Assembly (NCBI RefSeq): GCF_014197055.1
Contig: NZ_JACIEW010000009.1
Location: forward strand, 1-64,000
Direction: 5' to 3'
Origin: Devosia subaequoris
GTDB lineage: Bacteria > Pseudomonadota > Alphaproteobacteria > Rhizobiales > Devosiaceae
DNA length: 64,000 nt
Below, piece after piece: positions 16,732 through 24,372 of the stretch. The number at the start of each line of letters is the position of its first letter. Position 1 is the first letter of the stretch. The notes under the pieces are model-generated. The model searched no databases and was not told where the DNA came from. It was given only the letters and a program-made list of their open reading frames with translations. Position numbers and translations under genes: made by a program.

Positions 16732-17075
16732 TCCGCAAGGGCGACAACGTCGAGATCGACTTTGGCGACTTCAAGCGTGTCTTTGGCCACGAGCTCGCTC
16801 AGGCTTTCGCTACAACGCTCTACCTTTTTGCAACTCCCAAGACACCGAACGGCTATGCGGCCTTCGACCGTGAGAACGCCGATGCCCTCAACCAGCTTTC
16901 GCAGGAGTTGCGCGATTTCAACCTAGCTATGAGTGGCGCCGAGCAGCACGTCGGCGTGTCGCGGCGCGGCACCAGCATTAAGATCGTGGGGGAGGGGGGT
17001 CGGGGGGAGCGCACCTTGGCACCGTCGATCGCCCGCGAGCTTGCTGACATCGTTCGCGCAGTCGCGACCGCCTGA
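16632..17075 (+). pseudogene. 3' part of an unrecognised gene fused after the broken helicase
   Basis: In the frame opened after a TAA at 16629, codons read VLDLIGEYVQQQIKADNLDR and continue to a stop at 17075. The piece has no convincing start codon at a gene-like position; a GTG at 16674 is the best. The product ends in RELADIVRAVATA. I do not recognise it. Because it joins directly onto the helicase break at about 16640, it is best read as the surviving end of a gene fused by deletion. Alternatively it could be translated from the GTG as a short orphan. Confidence 0.5.
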
Positions 17076-17129
17076 ACGCTATAACGATTGATATGAACGG
17101 CGCATTCCGCACAACGGACGCGCTGAACA

Positions 17130-17161
17130 AAAGCTCCCGCGACGGCCATCGCGAGAGCTTT
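17130..17161 (+). terminator. Strong hairpin, probable terminator
   Basis: AAAGCTCCCGCGA (17130-17142) pairs with TCGCGAGAGCTTT (17149-17161) at 12 of 13 positions around a six-base loop. It ends in a T run, as rho-independent terminators do. It closes the phage-like module downstream of the broken helicase. Confidence 0.7.
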
Positions 17162-17201
17162 GCACTTACAAGTTCGGTTCAGGAGAGAACAGTTCTATAG
17201 T

Positions 17202-18293
17202 ATGGAAATTCAGAAAGAAAATCAAGGATTTAGACGCGGACTGGTGCGCTTTGTCGACTTCATTCGGCGCCTTGTCGTGGGTCGGTCGGCACCTGTCATC
17301 GAACCCACTGTAGTCGATCCGATCCTGGCCGACCTCGACGCCATGCTGGCCGAGCTCTTGGCTGAGCCGTCGCCCGCTCCGGTCGCTGCACCGGCTCCCG
17401 AGCTTGCCCCCGCGCCGATCGCCGCCACCATCACGCCGAGCGCCGAGGAATTGGCGATCCTGGCCGAGCTCGAGGGACTGTTCGCCGACGACGCCACCAC
17501 CCCGGCCGGCACGAAAACGTCGACAAATTCCAGCGCCGAAAATCCCGCGATTGCCCAGGGAACGCCGACCTCTCCGGCCCATGGTGCTGGTGTTTGTCCA
17601 GTAGCTTCCCTTACCCCTCCATACACCCCCACCAAGCCCACCCCGATCATCCCCTTGTGGAAGCGTCTGCGCACCAGCCAGCCGTCACCCCTCTCGCACC
17701 TGCTCGGCACCCCGGCCTCTCCCTTCAAGCTGCCAACCGTCATCAGCTCGACCACCTGGTCACGCTCGACGCCGGCCGACAAGTTCGCCCAGGCCATCCG
17801 CTCCAGCCAGACCAGGAACGGCGCCGCGATCACGCTCAACCTCTCCCAGGCACGCGAAGAGGCCCTGCGCGCGTCCAGGGACCCGGCCGGCCTTCTTGCC
17901 ACCTACATCAACCGCGCCATGAAGGTCGAACTCGGCAAGGTGCTTCCGTTCGCGGTGCAGCTCGAGATCAGCCCTGCCGGCCGGCTGCACGCCCATGGTG
18001 TCGTCTGCCTCGACCAGGCGACCATGGTCGAGCTCGACGCCCTCAAGCGTGCCCTGGCGACGGCCGGCGGCAAGATCAAAGGCCATGCAGGTTCGCGCCA
18101 GGTGAAGGTCGCCGAGCTCTATGACGCCGATGGCTGGACGGCCTATTTCAGTAAGACCCGCTCCGGCACGGTCACGGCGCTCGGCACCGACAAGGTTGGG
18201 ATGGTCTCGAGCTCGCTGCGCGCTCTAGCCGAGCAGGACTGGACGGTTGGTCTAGTGCCCGGACTGGCGAAGCCTAGTCCGGCTTGTGTTTAA
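17202..18293 (+). CDS. Possible HUH-type replication initiator-like protein
   Basis: The 363-aa protein has a Pro/Ala-rich low-complexity N-terminal half (about residues 50-180) and a folded C-terminal half. That half shows QLEISPAGRLHAHGVVCL, in which HAH has the H-U-H pattern, and about 50 residues later WTAYFSKTRSG, in which YFSK fits the Tyr-x-x-Lys motif. This order of motifs fits a single-tyrosine HUH endonuclease such as rolling-circle Rep proteins. No characterised family was recognised and the motif match is short. MEIQKENQ is taken as the start, with GGAGAGAAC upstream. The 3' end overlaps the convergent membrane gene by 20 bases. Confidence 0.55.
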   Translation: MEIQKENQGFRRGLVRFVDFIRRLVVGRSAPVIEPTVVDPILADLDAMLAELLAEPSPAPVAAPAPELAPAPIAATITPSAEELAILAELEGLFADDATTPAGTKTSTNSSAENPAIAQGTPTSPAHGAGVCPVASLTPPYTPTKPTPIIPLWKRLRTSQPSPLSHLLGTPASPFKLPTVISSTTWSRSTPADKFAQAIRSSQTRNGAAITLNLSQAREEALRASRDPAGLLATYINRAMKVELGKVLPFAVQLEISPAGRLHAHGVVCLDQATMVELDALKRALATAGGKIKGHAGSRQVKVAELYDADGWTAYFSKTRSGTVTALGTDKVGMVSSSLRALAEQDWTVGLVPGLAKPSPACV

Positions 18294-18588
18294 TTCCAAT
18301 GATGGGCAGCAATTGCAGCAGGTGCAGGTAGGCGATCACGCCCATTGTCCAATAGAGAATTAGCCAGAGATACTCTGGCATCGCTTTTGGAATGTCAGTC
18401 GCTTGATCCTCAACCCTAGCGACGGCGGAATTCCAGCCGATGGAGAATCCCGCAATGCCGACCAGCACAGCGAGGCCTAATAGAATAATGACGCCGCTCA
18501 CCTTGCCATATTCCGCCGGATGACGATAAGCCACCCAAGCGAACCCCGTCGCCGCCAATGGCATCATGGTGTAGAAAAGCGTCTCCAT
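18274..18588 (-). CDS. Small inner-membrane protein
   Basis: The 104-aa protein has three probable membrane helices, around TMMPLAATGFAWVAY, GVIILLGLAVLVGIAGFSIG and LWLILYWTMGVIAYLHLLQL, and a short basic tail IIGIKHKPD. ATG at 18588 is preferred over a TTG at 18594, with AGGG upstream. No family is recognised. It overlaps the convergent HUH-like gene. In this island it may be a cargo or anti-phage membrane protein, but nothing here proves that. Confidence 0.55.
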   Translation of the reverse strand: METLFYTMMPLAATGFAWVAYRHPAEYGKVSGVIILLGLAVLVGIAGFSIGWNSAVARVEDQATDIPKAMPEYLWLILYWTMGVIAYLHLLQLLPIIGIKHKPD

Positions 18589-18787
18589 AAACAAGCCCTA
18601 TCAGTAACACGAGAAACGATCTATCGGCGTTTCATCAAAATCACAGAAGTTCGCGCGAGAGCCGCAACTGAGTTGCAGATAAATATAAGTTTACTTACTT
18701 TAACATACTGAAATAGAACGATAAAAATCGTTGACCGCGAGTCGGTTCCCCGCGATGATTCCCTGCATCACCGATTGGGGGCATACG

Positions 18788-19009
18788 ATGCACTACGACG
18801 AACCGACTTACCTCTCGACAGCGACATGGGCCGACCTGCTTTTCCGGCTCTCGATTAAAGATGAGCTCCGGCAGCGCCTGGGCGTCAAGCTTTGCCCGTT
18901 CTCCGGCCAGGTCGAGGAATATATGGTCGCCGACCAGTTGGGCGGCATGCTCAACATCTGGCCGGCGAAGTGGCGTGGCATCATCGAGGCCGAGACAGCA
19001 ACAGCCTAA
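18788..19009 (+). CDS. Hypothetical 73-aa protein
   Basis: The protein begins MHYDEPTYLSTATWADLLFR and continues RLSIKDELRQRLGVKLCPFSG. It is helical and charged and has no membrane segment. I recognise no family. The 3' end overlaps the convergent 344-aa gene. The short AT-rich stretch before it (about 18600-18780) could hold its promoter. Confidence 0.4.
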   Translation: MHYDEPTYLSTATWADLLFRLSIKDELRQRLGVKLCPFSGQVEEYMVADQLGGMLNIWPAKWRGIIEAETATA

Positions 19010-20040
19010 CCGAGTTTGGTCGGGTCAAAGGTCACGCCTACACTGACCCGACCAAGGATTTTGGAGAACAGGCTCTCCTGTGGACGGATTTTAAAGTTGG
19101 CGCGCCGCGTTTCGCCGCTTGCTGAAACCTCATATCCAAACTCGCCTTCAACAACATAGCCGAGCTCCTGCAACTGCTCGACGGTCTCGCGAACGTCGCC
19201 AGCGGCCGTAGTCAGTGTGGGCGCAGCAATCTGATGGCCCAGCTCCTGGGTCTTTGTAACTGCGTTCTGCAGCGCCGCCGCGCCCGAGAGGCCCTTATCG
19301 ATGAAGCCAAGCGCCAAATCATCTTCGGGTGGGAAAAAGTATTGATAGACACCCATCCGTTCGAGCCGTTCCTTCACCTCCCCAACATCTTTCGACGTCG
19401 AGAGCGTTCTCCACTCGGCTTCGTCAAGCTCATACAGCGGAATGGGACAAATCCCATTCTTCCGATCAAGCGCCATGTTGTCGATCGCTGTAAGACCTGC
19501 CAAGCTAATTATTGCATTTGGATTCTTCTCGGCAGCAGCAGTTATGGCGGACTCCCAATCAAAATTGGCGGCCTGCTGCAAGACAGTAACAAACTGCGCT
19601 AGCATTGGAAGGGAAACGTGCTCGAAAGCAACTTTCAACCTATCGAAGCCTACGCCGACAGCGGAAGTCAATATTTTGTCCTGTTTCGACTTCGGTAGCT
19701 TAGAGAACCGGTCAATCGCAGCTATAGCTTTACCGACGTGAAATTGATTGGAGCCGATCTTTTCGACAAGTTGCCGCGACAAGACACCTAGATCGAGGAG
19801 AATGGGTCGAGCTACTAAGATGCGCATGTCTGGCATCGCCGCTTGGACATCGACTTGCGTGAGAGCGGCCATCCTTGAGTCTGGCTCGCTCGACACTAGT
19901 ATTATTCGTTTTGTCGCGTCATCGACGGCAATTGAAAGGAATGTGTGCTCAAGTCCAGACGCCCCCTTGAGCACTGGGTGCTCTCGAGGTTCCGCCCCAA
20001 GAGCCACTGCAATATTGTTCCAGACTTGGCTTCCGGCCAT
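19006..20040 (-). CDS. Hypothetical 344-aa island protein
   Basis: The predicted protein is soluble and helical. It begins MAGSQVWNNIAVALGAEPRE, with an internal GLEHTFLSIAVDDATKRI and a C-terminal EGEFGYEVSASGETRRANFK. ATG at 20040 is favoured because GAGGG lies six bases upstream; an ATG at 20046 is too close to it. No domain is recognised. Location next to the right island border, beside restriction and nuclease genes, makes a defence or mobility-related role possible, but that is context only. Confidence 0.6.
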   Translation of the reverse strand: MAGSQVWNNIAVALGAEPREHPVLKGASGLEHTFLSIAVDDATKRIILVSSEPDSRMAALTQVDVQAAMPDMRILVARPILLDLGVLSRQLVEKIGSNQFHVGKAIAAIDRFSKLPKSKQDKILTSAVGVGFDRLKVAFEHVSLPMLAQFVTVLQQAANFDWESAITAAAEKNPNAIISLAGLTAIDNMALDRKNGICPIPLYELDEAEWRTLSTSKDVGEVKERLERMGVYQYFFPPEDDLALGFIDKGLSGAAALQNAVTKTQELGHQIAAPTLTTAAGDVRETVEQLQELGYVVEGEFGYEVSASGETRRANFKIRPQESLFSKILGRVSVGVTFDPTKLG

Positions 20041-20120
20041 CCGCATCCCTCAAAAGCAATACGGTAACCGTAGTCATAGAACGCAAAAGGCCGCAAGTTT
20101 GTTCGGTTTCTGTTCACAGC

Positions 20121-20535
20121 TTAGCACTTGCCGTCGAACACAGTGTCCTCAGTAAACTGCAGTGTTAATTCCCTGAAGGATCCGCGATAGCCGCCCAATA
20201 TCGGGCCACCGCTATCCTTGCTGAACTGGTAGTTGACCATTGGCTCTGCACCAAACCTGCGCATATGAGGGAAGTAGATGGCCATTGGTATTTCCCTAGA
20301 CTCGGCGCGCACATTGCCATCGCTGTCTGTCCACAAAAACCCACGGCCTATATTCCTCGATCACCGCCATAACAGTTTCCGGGCGGCCTCGAATGAAGTC
20401 TGCTCCACGCACCCAGGTGCCCGTGCAGGTAAGCGCCGTTTGCGTTACCGAGTGATTGGTTAGGACGTAGAAAGTTCCGATGACGATGCCCGCAGATACT
20501 AGAAACAACTGGCCGAGAAAACGCAGAACCCTCAT
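20121..20535 (-). pseudogene. Frameshifted membrane-anchored protein
   Basis: Two overlapping open frames read as one gene. The first (to about 20337) gives a membrane anchor in FLGQLFLVSAGIVIGTFYVL and then CTGTWVRGADFIRGRPETV. The second resumes as WTDSDGNVRAESREIPMAI and ends DTVFDGKC. The shift falls in the A5 run at 20335-20339: dropping one base there joins the two frames as W-V-L-W-T-D-S-D-G. Its start overlaps the lipoprotein stop as ATGA. It could be a real broken gene or a sequencing slip in the homopolymer. Confidence 0.6.
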
Positions 20536-20780
20536 CGCTCAAAGCGGCCTTTTTCACACCAGAAGCGCGACACCACTCCCGGCTGTTGCCCGAATAGGTC
20601 TGCCGCAAGCCGACAATTCTCTTGATTGTAATCAGCCCCTTCCGAACTATCGAAAGTCGAAATGTGAATTCGCATTGAAGGATCGATTGGGCTGTCGCGA
20701 TACAGAGTGAAGGATTCCGATTGTGCATCGCATCCAACAAGCGCCAGCGTCGCGCTCAATATTACGAATCGTCTGACCAT
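20532..20780 (-). CDS. Small lipoprotein
   Basis: The 82-aa protein has a lipoprotein signal (MVRRFVILSATLALVGC, lipobox L-V-G-C with Cys 17). A short mature part follows with two more cysteines (ENCRLAADLFGQQPG, SRFWCEKG). It should be lipidated and anchored in the membrane. It is coupled to the frameshifted gene by ATGA, so the two probably worked together. No family was recognised. Confidence 0.65.
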   Translation of the reverse strand: MVRRFVILSATLALVGCDAQSESFTLYRDSPIDPSMRIHISTFDSSEGADYNQENCRLAADLFGQQPGVVSRFWCEKGRFER

Positions 20781-20913
20781 CAGCTCACCCCGCCATTATC
20801 AATTTTCCATGTTGACGGGCGCGCGGCAAGGCGACAAAAGTGAAGTCACAAATGGTGACAAAACGCCTCGATTGCGACAGCGTAAGTCATTGATTTTGTT
20901 GAGTGGCGCCGTT

Positions 20914-20978
20914 TCCCTTCCTCTCCGCCACTTGCCCTCGCGAAAGCGTTCTCCCGATCCGGCTCCGGCCGGATTTTC
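20914..20978 (+). repeat. Right attachment site: tRNA-Ser 3'-end repeat and flank
   Basis: Bases 20914-20933 are identical to 147-166. Imperfect similarity continues through CGTTCTCCCGATCC (20947-20960) and CCGGCCGGATTTTC (20965-20978), in the same order and orientation as at the left repeat. The hairpin-like CCGGCCGG and T run look like the flank of a tRNA gene. The T-arm seen at the left copy is absent here. Spacing between the copies is 20,767 bases, which gives the likely size of the integrated element. Confidence 0.7.
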
Positions 20979-20980
20979 TC

Positions 20981-21409
20981 GTTGTATTCGAAGTCGTGGA
21001 CATCGAGAGGCTCTACCGGCTGGTTCAGGCAGGGCTGCCCCGCGACGAGATCGTGGTGGATTTCACGATCTACTCCGACGAAGGGCTTCGTTGCCTTCAC
21101 GCGCCAGAGATTTCCCAAGACTACGACGCCTATCTCGCCCTCATACCCGGGGAGATCCTCTTCCAGCTCTATGACAGATATGGTCCGCTACTTCTCGAGA
21201 AGAACGTCCGATCATTCCTTCAGGCAAGGGGCAAGGTGAACCGGGGGATTCGCGACACGCTTCGCACGCGTCCGGATCGTTTCATGGCCTACAACAATGG
21301 CATTGTGGCTACTGTCGACGAGATTGAGGTCAGGCATGACGCCGAGACCGGCGCCCGCCACATTACAGCGGTTAAGGGGCTCCAGATCGTGAACGGAGGC
21401 CAGAATTGA
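20981..21409 (+). pseudogene. AIPR (abortive phage infection protein) fragment
   Basis: The frame encodes FEVVDIERLYRLVQAGLPRD, then FTIYSDEGLRCLHAPEIS, FLQARGKVNRGIRDT and AYNNGIVATVDEIE, and stops just after the conserved GLQIVNGGQ. These blocks are the hallmark core of AIPR proteins, which are linked to anti-phage defence. Both ends are missing: the upstream part is replaced by the attachment-site sequence and the downstream part is fused to a Gp37/Gp68 fragment on the other strand. The gene cannot be functional. Confidence 0.85.
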
Positions 21410-21659
21410 CGAAGACCCTACGGGGCTTTTTCCATGTCATCGGCACATCAAGCGCGGCTTGATCGAGCGCTATTCGACCGGTCCATTTCGCCCGCCCACC
21501 CGACTTTCGAGTAAGGCCGTTGTACTTCTCTACGCCCATGGCCTCGAGGCGGGCCGCCATCCTCATAGCATAGCAATTGGTGCAGCCTGCCGTGGCAATG
21601 GTGCAGCCAGCCACCGGATTCCACGTCGCATCCGTCCATTCGATTGAGGTATCGGCCAT
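21410..21659 (-). pseudogene. Phage Gp37/Gp68-type protein, N-terminal fragment
   Basis: From ATG at 21659 the frame reads [20 protein letters not shown] and [19 protein letters not shown], with the C-x-x-C-Y of the Gp37/Gp68 (DUF5131) family, and ends at [10 protein letters not shown]. That is about 80 of the usual roughly 250 residues. At VFVNS the sequence runs straight into reversed AIPR coding DNA (frame open to 21372), so the 3' two-thirds were lost in the same deletion that cut AIPR. Confidence 0.82.
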
Positions 21660-21668
21660 AGCAACCAC

Positions 21669-22097
21669 TCCTGCCCTTCAAAATGAGTGCGCCCGGTAAA
21701 AAAACTGTAGTGAGAACGAAAGCGGAACTCAAATCACGCTTGGTGGGGGGCACTCATGCAGCCTTGACCTCCTGCCAAGGGTGTCATCACCCGACTTAAT
21801 AAGGTCGATGGGGACGCGGCATCCGGCATGACCGGGCACTGGCCCCCATTTCCAAACGGGCCAGACGGCAAACTCTCGCGCCTCTGCCAGACGTCCCGCC
21901 ATGTCTCAATGCTTTCGGGCTTTGTAGCAGCGGCCTCGGCATAGCCCCTAAAGCGCCGATAGCTCAGATACCGGCAAAATGGATGGTTTCGAGATCGCTG
22001 TTCTTGGCCAGGTAGGCGCGATACCCGGTTATAGAAGGCAGAACCTTCATCCGGTCCTCTGGCGAGAGCTTGACCCACTGCGGCAAAGCTTCCGCCT
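21669..22097. other. Scarred intergenic stretch without a supportable gene
   Basis: This stretch lies between two gene fragments. An open minus-strand frame (21964-22284) ends KVLPSITGYRAYLAKNSDLE and could be the end of a lost gene, but I cannot assign it. Nothing else is supportable. Confidence 0.5.
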
Positions 22098-22502
22098 TCA
22101 ACATGTTCCGCGTGGTTGGGTAACGTGGATGAGCATCGAGGAGTGTTTGCTGCCCTGCCCGCGCAGCTTCCGCACCGCACAGGCATAGACGAAGGAACGG
22201 ATCGCTTCTGCGAGCGAGTCCGGCACACGATCCTCTCCCTGCCATCGCGGCCGGTAGCCGTTCTTGTGTCGCGGCGGCATCCACGGTTGGAACTCGTTGT
22301 CCGACAACGGACGCACTAGGGGCAGATCTTCGGGCGTGCTGGAAGCCGATCCGAAGACGCGACCCGGCCCGACATAGTTCGATTGTGCCGCAAGGCGTGT
22401 GATGGAGGCTGCCGGGAAGAGGTCCGGTCCGTGTTCCTGTGTCTCCCCGCGGTCATGAATGAAGATGTTCGCAAAGGGCGTCGCCGTGTAGGTCCAAAAC
22501 GT
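22098..22502 (-). pseudogene. Z1-domain protein fragment
   Basis: The frame matches the middle of Z1-domain proteins: TYTATPFANIFIHDRGETQE, HGPDLFPA, SNYVGPGRVFG and SLAEAIRSFVYACAVRKLRG. It then gives KHSSMLIHVTQ and ends. Full Z1 proteins run to several hundred residues and have ATPase parts, so this is a middle remnant. Z1, AIPR, PD-(D/E)xK and MutL/MORC-like ATPase genes are known to sit together in restriction-like defence loci. The nearby AIPR fragment supports this as a relic of such a locus. Confidence 0.8.
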
Positions 22503-22622
22503 CCGTGGCCAGAAAGGCCGTCTCGTTTCAGCAGGCCTGGCAGGAGTAGATGATTGCCCGCCCCTCTTCGGCGGCGTGTTTGAGCCTGCAAGCCTCAAGT
22601 CGTCGGCGGCTTCGAGTCATAC

Positions 22623-22799
22623 TCATTCTCGGAGTGACGACCTGCGACTCTGGCCCGGCCGGCGATACGCCAGCGCAGCTTTGACTTGGCTCACAGTGAC
22701 ACCCAAGCTTGTCGCCAATTCCTCCTTTGTCGCTCTCGGATGGGCTTCCTTCGCCCTCCGGATCTGTTCTGCGGTGTTCAAGCGGATTGCAATGGTCAT
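22623..22799 (-). CDS. Small HTH protein (58 aa)
   Basis: A minus-strand frame from ATG (22799) to TGA encodes MTIAIRLNTAEQIRRAKEAH and then ATKEELATSLGVTVSQVKAA. The second part is a clear helix-turn-helix, followed by an Arg-rich tail. It has an HTH protein's composition and no obvious defect. A TATAGT-like sequence upstream may be a -10 box. It is likely a small DNA-binding regulator of unknown target, not part of the Z1 relic. Confidence 0.6.
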   Translation of the reverse strand: MTIAIRLNTAEQIRRAKEAHPRATKEELATSLGVTVSQVKAALAYRRPGQSRRSSLRE

Positions 22800-22912
22800 G
22801 CCGGCCTCAATCGTCTGAGCGCCTCACTATACGATGTGAACAAATGAAGAACAAGCACTTGACGCCGACCGGACTCGGTTCTGTAATTTCACGAGCAAAA
22901 CAGGAGGCGCAA

Positions 22913-23359
22913 ATGGCTAGCACCTGGCAGTGGGTGTATCGACACCGCAACCCAAACCACCCCGACTTGCGCGGGATGTGGCCCAATGAAGCCGAGGCAC
23001 GTGAGTGCAACGGCCTACTATTGGTGCCGATGTATGACCCACACCGTGGCGACGTGATGCGCGGGTGGTGGGAGCTGCGTCACAAGAACTCCGGCCAGGC
23101 GTTGCTGTTCATTTGTGCCGAGGGCGACGAGCTCGCCGAGGAGTACGCCACCCCCGTCGCCGAGAGGGCCAACTGGGCCTATATGCGGGAGGCGCCTGAA
23201 TGGTCAGCGCCGCCGCATTCCTTGGCACTGATAGACTATTTGCGCTCCACGTCGGGGGTGTTCTACGAGCCAAACTTTGGCTCGCTGTTAAAGACGATGA
23301 CCAGTGGCGAAGAATCGCAAGATTGGGACCAGGTCGTGCCATACGCGGGAGAGGCATAG
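22913..23359 (+). CDS. Hypothetical 148-aa protein
   Basis: ATG at 22913 follows a strong CAGGAGGCGCAA ribosome-binding site. The protein starts MASTWQWVYRHRNPNHPDLR and is rich in Trp and Glu. I recognise no family. It appears intact. It is divergent from the small HTH gene, which could regulate it. An in-frame upstream ATG (22843) lacks this ribosome-binding site. Confidence 0.55.
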   Translation: MASTWQWVYRHRNPNHPDLRGMWPNEAEARECNGLLLVPMYDPHRGDVMRGWWELRHKNSGQALLFICAEGDELAEEYATPVAERANWAYMREAPEWSAPPHSLALIDYLRSTSGVFYEPNFGSLLKTMTSGEESQDWDQVVPYAGEA

Positions 23360-23483
23360 CTCGACCGGGGGACAGGAAAATCCCCAGTGTCGGCCGGGGC
23401 GAGTCTCGAGTAGTTAGCGAACGCGCTTCAAGCGCTCTCGCCTGATTTGGCCAAACCAAGCATCGTTCGCCTGGAGGCCGTCC

Positions 23484-23670
23484 ATGACACAATTCACCAA
23501 GGAAGAGATTGAGGCAGAACACAGGCGCCGCGAAAAAGGCCGCTGAGCAGGCTATTCGAGACGTCAGAACACACGACGCAGAGTGCATCCATTGCCACCG
23601 GCCATTTTCGACGGCGCTGGCATCTGCCGGTGGGCACGGGCTATGCGACGATTGCCTGCACAACGACTAG
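23484..23670 (+). pseudogene. Small zinc-ribbon protein with a frameshift
   Basis: ATG at 23484 (GGAGG upstream) gives MTQFTKEEIEAEHRRREK before a TGA. In the next frame the reading continues AAEQAIRDVRTHDAECIHC and ends GLCDDCLHND. The two C-x-x-C pairs form a zinc ribbon. Removing one A from the A5 run in CGAAAAAGG (about 23535-23539) joins the frames into a 61-aa protein. This is either a genuine broken gene or a homopolymer sequencing error. Confidence 0.6.
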
Positions 23671-24230
23671 CCCTAAGCCGCTTTCCGCGCCCGCGCTGCA
23701 GCCGCGCGACGAACGGGGTGTCATATTGGCAAGCCAACCCCTGCAGCGCTGGACGCTCAAGACCGTCGAACACGGCTGGGCGATGGACGGCGTCGGCTCT
23801 AGATCATGCTCTCCCGCGAGCTGTGCTGCAGCGGCCCGATTGCGAGCATCGATAAGACCGTGCGCCCGATCGCGCATATCTAGCACTCGCCGCGGGATGG
23901 GGATGACAGCGATCATAGCCGGTCTGGTCATCTCAGATCCTCGGAAATGTCGCCGCGTCAATGTAGCCAGCCCGGTGCATTTCGAGCATCAATACGCACG
24001 CCTCATGGTCAGAGACGAAACCTGATTGTGTTTGGTCGGATGGGCCCACTCCATCAGGGGGTCAAATCTGCACGCCGAAACACAGGCAGGGTGCCTACCA
24101 TGGCATCTTGAAAGGCAGCGCATCCTCCATAAATGCTGCGGCCAGAGGCCAAGCCGATCGGTATCGAACCAAGACTGGTCGCGTCGCGACAACATTTCAT
24201 TCACGGCAAAGAGCGAGTAACGGTGGCTCT
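23671..24230. other. Long gene-poor stretch before the catabolic operon
   Basis: No frame here shows a family I can recognise. A minus-strand frame (about 23710-23961) reads MIAVIPIPRRVLDMRDRAHG and is protein-like in composition, but it has no convincing start signal and no known domain. The stretch marks the boundary between scarred island DNA and the catabolic locus. The leader and probable promoter of the TRAP operon lie at its end. Confidence 0.4.
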
Positions 24231-24236
24231 GATACT

Positions 24237-24253
24237 ATTCCGCACAGCGGAAT
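24237..24253. promoter_or_regulatory. IclR operator candidate upstream of the TRAP operon
   Basis: ATTCCGCACAGCGGAAT is a perfect inverted repeat: seven-base arms around ACA. The same 17 bases recur at 30267-30283 beside the IclR gene, in a shared 19-base block, and are followed here and there by a similar GCAATTC half-site. It lies 120 bases before the dctP ATG. Repeats of this kind are typical IclR-family operators. Operator function is inferred from sequence and placement. Confidence 0.75.
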
Positions 24254-24372
24254 GGATTTCTGCAATTCCGCTTGACGGTAGCGGGGTAGTCCAGCTTTGG
24301 TGGCAACAGATTGAACGGCGTGGAATTCAACCACGCTCCCAAGAAAAGCATCCCAGGTGAGGAGACCAGTCT

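Noticed and set aside
21964..22284. 106-aa minus-strand frame near the Z1 fragment
   Set aside because: Its end looks protein-like (KVLPSITGYRAYLAKNSDLE), but its first half overlaps Z1 in another frame and I recognise nothing.
24026..24220. 64-aa plus-strand frame before the TRAP operon
   Set aside because: No domain, no ribosome-binding site and an odd composition.
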